From Solidesulfovibrio carbinoliphilus subsp. oakridgensis (lineage in GTDB: Bacteria; Desulfobacterota; Desulfovibrionia; Desulfovibrionales; Desulfovibrionaceae), in the NCBI RefSeq assembly GCF_000177215.2, contig NZ_CM001369.1, forward strand, positions 1-64,000: a stretch of DNA of 64,000 bases, in the 5' to 3' direction. Positions 62,816 through 64,000 of the stretch are shown here, in pieces. Within the stretch, counting starts at the first letter, position 1; each line of letters opens with the position of its first letter. The notes below the pieces were generated by a model. It worked only from the letters and a program-made list of their open reading frames with translations, did not search any database and was not told where the DNA came from. Position numbers and translations under genes: made by a program.

Positions 62816-64000
62816 ATGCCCGAGCCCAAGCCCAGGCGATCCATTTTCGACACGCTCAAAAAGTCGGCGGACGGCCGGCTCGGCCTGGCCGAAGCCGCGC
62901 GCATGGCGGATAAGATCAGCGTCTTCCCCCAAAAGAAGCCTGACCCCACGTCTGATTCGATGTCTGGGCCGACCTATGATCCGACGGATGCCCCGACTCT
63001 TGACCCGACAGGTGATCCGACCGTCGGGCCAAGCGACGGTCCGGCAAAAGAGCCGACCCATGACCCGGCCATTGACCCGACCCGACACGCGGGTCACGTG
63101 TCGGATCATGAGCCGACACGTGACCCGACAGGTGTCGGGTCATCTGTCCCGACCGGGGTCCCGACCCGTGATCCGACTCCTGACCCGACCATTGATCCCA
63201 CCCTTGGCCCGACCGCAAAGAGTGATCCGACCCATGATCCGACCGGTGATCCGACCATGCGGCGATTGGTCCGCAGCCTGCCAGAGAGCAAGCGCCGCTT
63301 CCTGCACTGGATCATCGACAACGAGCCGTCCGGCGACGATTACATCATCAGCCGGCGAACGGTGGCGAACACGCTCAAACTCACCGAGATCTCGGTCAAA
63401 AGATACTTCGCCGAGTTCGCGGGTCTGGGCTTTTTCCGCAAGGAAACGTATCGGCACGGCATCTGCCAGGGGGTCCGGTTGTTCCTGGTCCGATCCCGAT
63501 GCCAGGCGTTCAAGCGCTGTGCCCCGACCTATGATCCGACAGGTGGTCCAACCACCGGGCATGATCCGACCCTTGCCCCCTCGAAAGACCCGACCCCTGA
63601 TCCGACCGCTTCTTATGAAGAGAGACAGAAAGAGAATCTATCTCTCTCTCTTTCCGCCGCCCGGATCGCCGCGACCTGGCCGCACCTGTCCCGGTCCGGC
63701 TTCGGCCGGGAGCAGCTCGCCCAGATCGGGGCCGCCCTGGCCGAGCTCGGCAAGCCCGCGGACAAGATCGGGCAAAGCCTCGACCACGCCGAATGGGAGC
63801 TTTTGCGCGGGGCCATGCGCGACAAGGACGGCCGGCCCGTGGCCGATCCGTGCGCCTGGGTCTTCCGGTCCCTGGCCCGGACCGGCTATTACCGCCGCCC
63901 CAAAGGCTACGTGTCGCCCGAGGAGCAGGCCGCCAGGGATGCGGAGGAGGAGGCCCGGGCGGTCGTCGCCGCCCGGCAGGCGGCCGAGCAGGCCCGGTTT
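62816..64000 (+). CDS. ParA-partner winged-helix protein with repeat-encoded linkers (module 2), cut by the window end
   Basis: The frame from ATG 62816 is open for 395 codons to the window edge. Residues 1-42 are short and basic (PEPKPRRSIFDTL). Residues 43-147 are a Asp-Pro-Thr-rich tract encoded by the 12-bp DNA repeat. Residues about 148-235 form a winged helix (VANTLKLTEISVKRYFAEF). A second DPT tract follows (about 236-263), then the C-terminal domain (about 283 onward) with TWPHLSRSGFG, DHAEWEL, DPCAWVFRSLARTGYY and GYVSPEEQA. That last domain matches the module 1 protein closely, while the linkers share no sequence with it. The start has only a weak GGGG site. Function is inferred as for module 1: centromere-binding partner of the adjacent ParA, or a replication initiator. 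Confidence 0.85.
   Translation, partial: MPEPKPRRSIFDTLKKSADGRLGLAEAARMADKISVFPQKKPDPTSDSMSGPTYDPTDAPTLDPTGDPTVGPSDGPAKEPTHDPAIDPTRHAGHVSDHEPTRDPTGVGSSVPTGVPTRDPTPDPTIDPTLGPTAKSDPTHDPTGDPTMRRLVRSLPESKRRFLHWIIDNEPSGDDYIISRRTVANTLKLTEISVKRYFAEFAGLGFFRKETYRHGICQGVRLFLVRSRCQAFKRCAPTYDPTGGPTTGHDPTLAPSKDPTPDPTASYEERQKENLSLSLSAARIAATWPHLSRSGFGREQLAQIGAALAELGKPADKIGQSLDHAEWELLRGAMRDKDGRPVADPCAWVFRSLARTGYYRRPKGYVSPEEQAARDAEEEARAVVAARQAAEQARF
62941..63255. repeat. 12-bp tandem repeat array, module 2, main block
   Basis: About 23 forward copies of TGAYCCGAC, some degenerate, start every 12 bp from 62941 to 63247, with breaks near 63085, 63133 and 63211. Inverted copies (GTCGGATCA or GTCGGGTCA) lie at 63100 and 63134, and a degenerate one near 63088, giving dyads such as GACCCGACA-GG-TGTCGGGTC. 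Since 12 is a codon multiple, the forward copies read as Asp-Pro-Thr-x, but the inverted ones do not. Confidence 0.9.
63520..63606. repeat. 12-bp tandem repeat cluster, module 2, distal block
   Basis: Seven copies of TGAYCCGAC (several degenerate) start at 63520, 63532, 63544, 63562, 63574, 63586 and 63598. They lie after the winged-helix coding part and before the conserved C-terminal domain, the same position as the distal block of module 1. Confidence 0.85.

Overview
The window is high-GC DNA with the codon style of a Desulfovibrio-like deltaproteobacterium (Desulfovibrionaceae, for example Solidesulfovibrio). That assignment rests on base composition and gene style only; no rRNA, tRNA or other taxonomic marker is present. 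I cannot tell whether the window is plasmid or chromosomal island, but two ParA-type partition modules, three toxin-antitoxin loci and about 45 kb of surface-glycan genes make it clearly accessory DNA.

Layout. 1-8119 (minus strand): an ABC-dependent O-antigen/polysaccharide export operon (wzm, wzt, a polyprenyl-phosphate-type GT2, a three-domain acyltransferase/GT2/GT4 fusion and a polytopic membrane protein). 9113-11545: a stand-alone hexapeptide acyltransferase and a divergent methyltransferase. 11550-12153: a RelE-type toxin with an XRE antitoxin. 12435-13457: an exported LytM peptidase. 13534-18517 (minus): a type I secretion ABC transporter and its HlyD adaptor, next to a serralysin-type metalloprotease that lacks RTX repeats. 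18745-20917 (minus): partition module 1, parA followed by a winged-helix gene that carries a 13-bp tandem repeat array inside its reading frame. 21191-34570 (plus): a CDP-alcohol phosphotransferase pair, multidomain glycosyltransferases up to 1812 aa, methyltransferases and a NeuB-family sugar-acid synthase. 34542-39685 (minus): RmlD-like reductase, class III aminotransferase, aldo/keto reductase, SpsF-like cytidylyltransferase and GT4. 39938-49406 (plus): PseB-type dehydratase, HisH/HisF-like pair, N-acetyl sugar amidotransferase, methyltransferases, GT2 and sulfotransferase. 49425-54172: a GT-B glycan polymerase-like gene, a zinc-ribbon protein, a B12/radical SAM enzyme and a PAPS-reductase-like ATPase. 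54230-57604: MazEF-like pair, hybrid histidine kinase, and HigB with two tandem HigA genes. 57720-61433 (minus): GT4, GT2 and a second B12/radical SAM enzyme. 62007-64000 (plus): partition module 2, parA followed by a repeat-bearing winged-helix gene that runs off the window.

How the parts fit. The glycan genes look like a pathway for a nonulosonate-type (pseudaminic/legionaminic-like) sugar: 4,6-dehydratase, aminotransferase, NeuB-like condensation, SpsF/NeuA-like CMP activation and an amidation set (HisH, HisF, N-acetyl sugar amidotransferase). Other genes would add methyl, acyl, sulfate and phospho-alcohol groups, and Wzm/Wzt would export one product. Whether the decorated target is LPS, capsule or flagellin is not shown.

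The most unusual signal is the pair of outward-facing ParA modules bracketing the glycan island. In each, the partner gene encodes a short basic N-terminus, a repeat-encoded linker, a winged helix, a second repeat tract and a conserved C-terminal domain. The DNA repeats differ: 13 bp TGTCCGGT-type in module 1, which is not a multiple of three, and 12 bp TGAYCCGAC-type in module 2, which also occurs as four in-register copies in non-coding DNA upstream of parA. Some copies are inverted within the reading frames. This suggests that the repeats are DNA sites (a centromere or iteron array) embedded in the gene for the protein that binds them.
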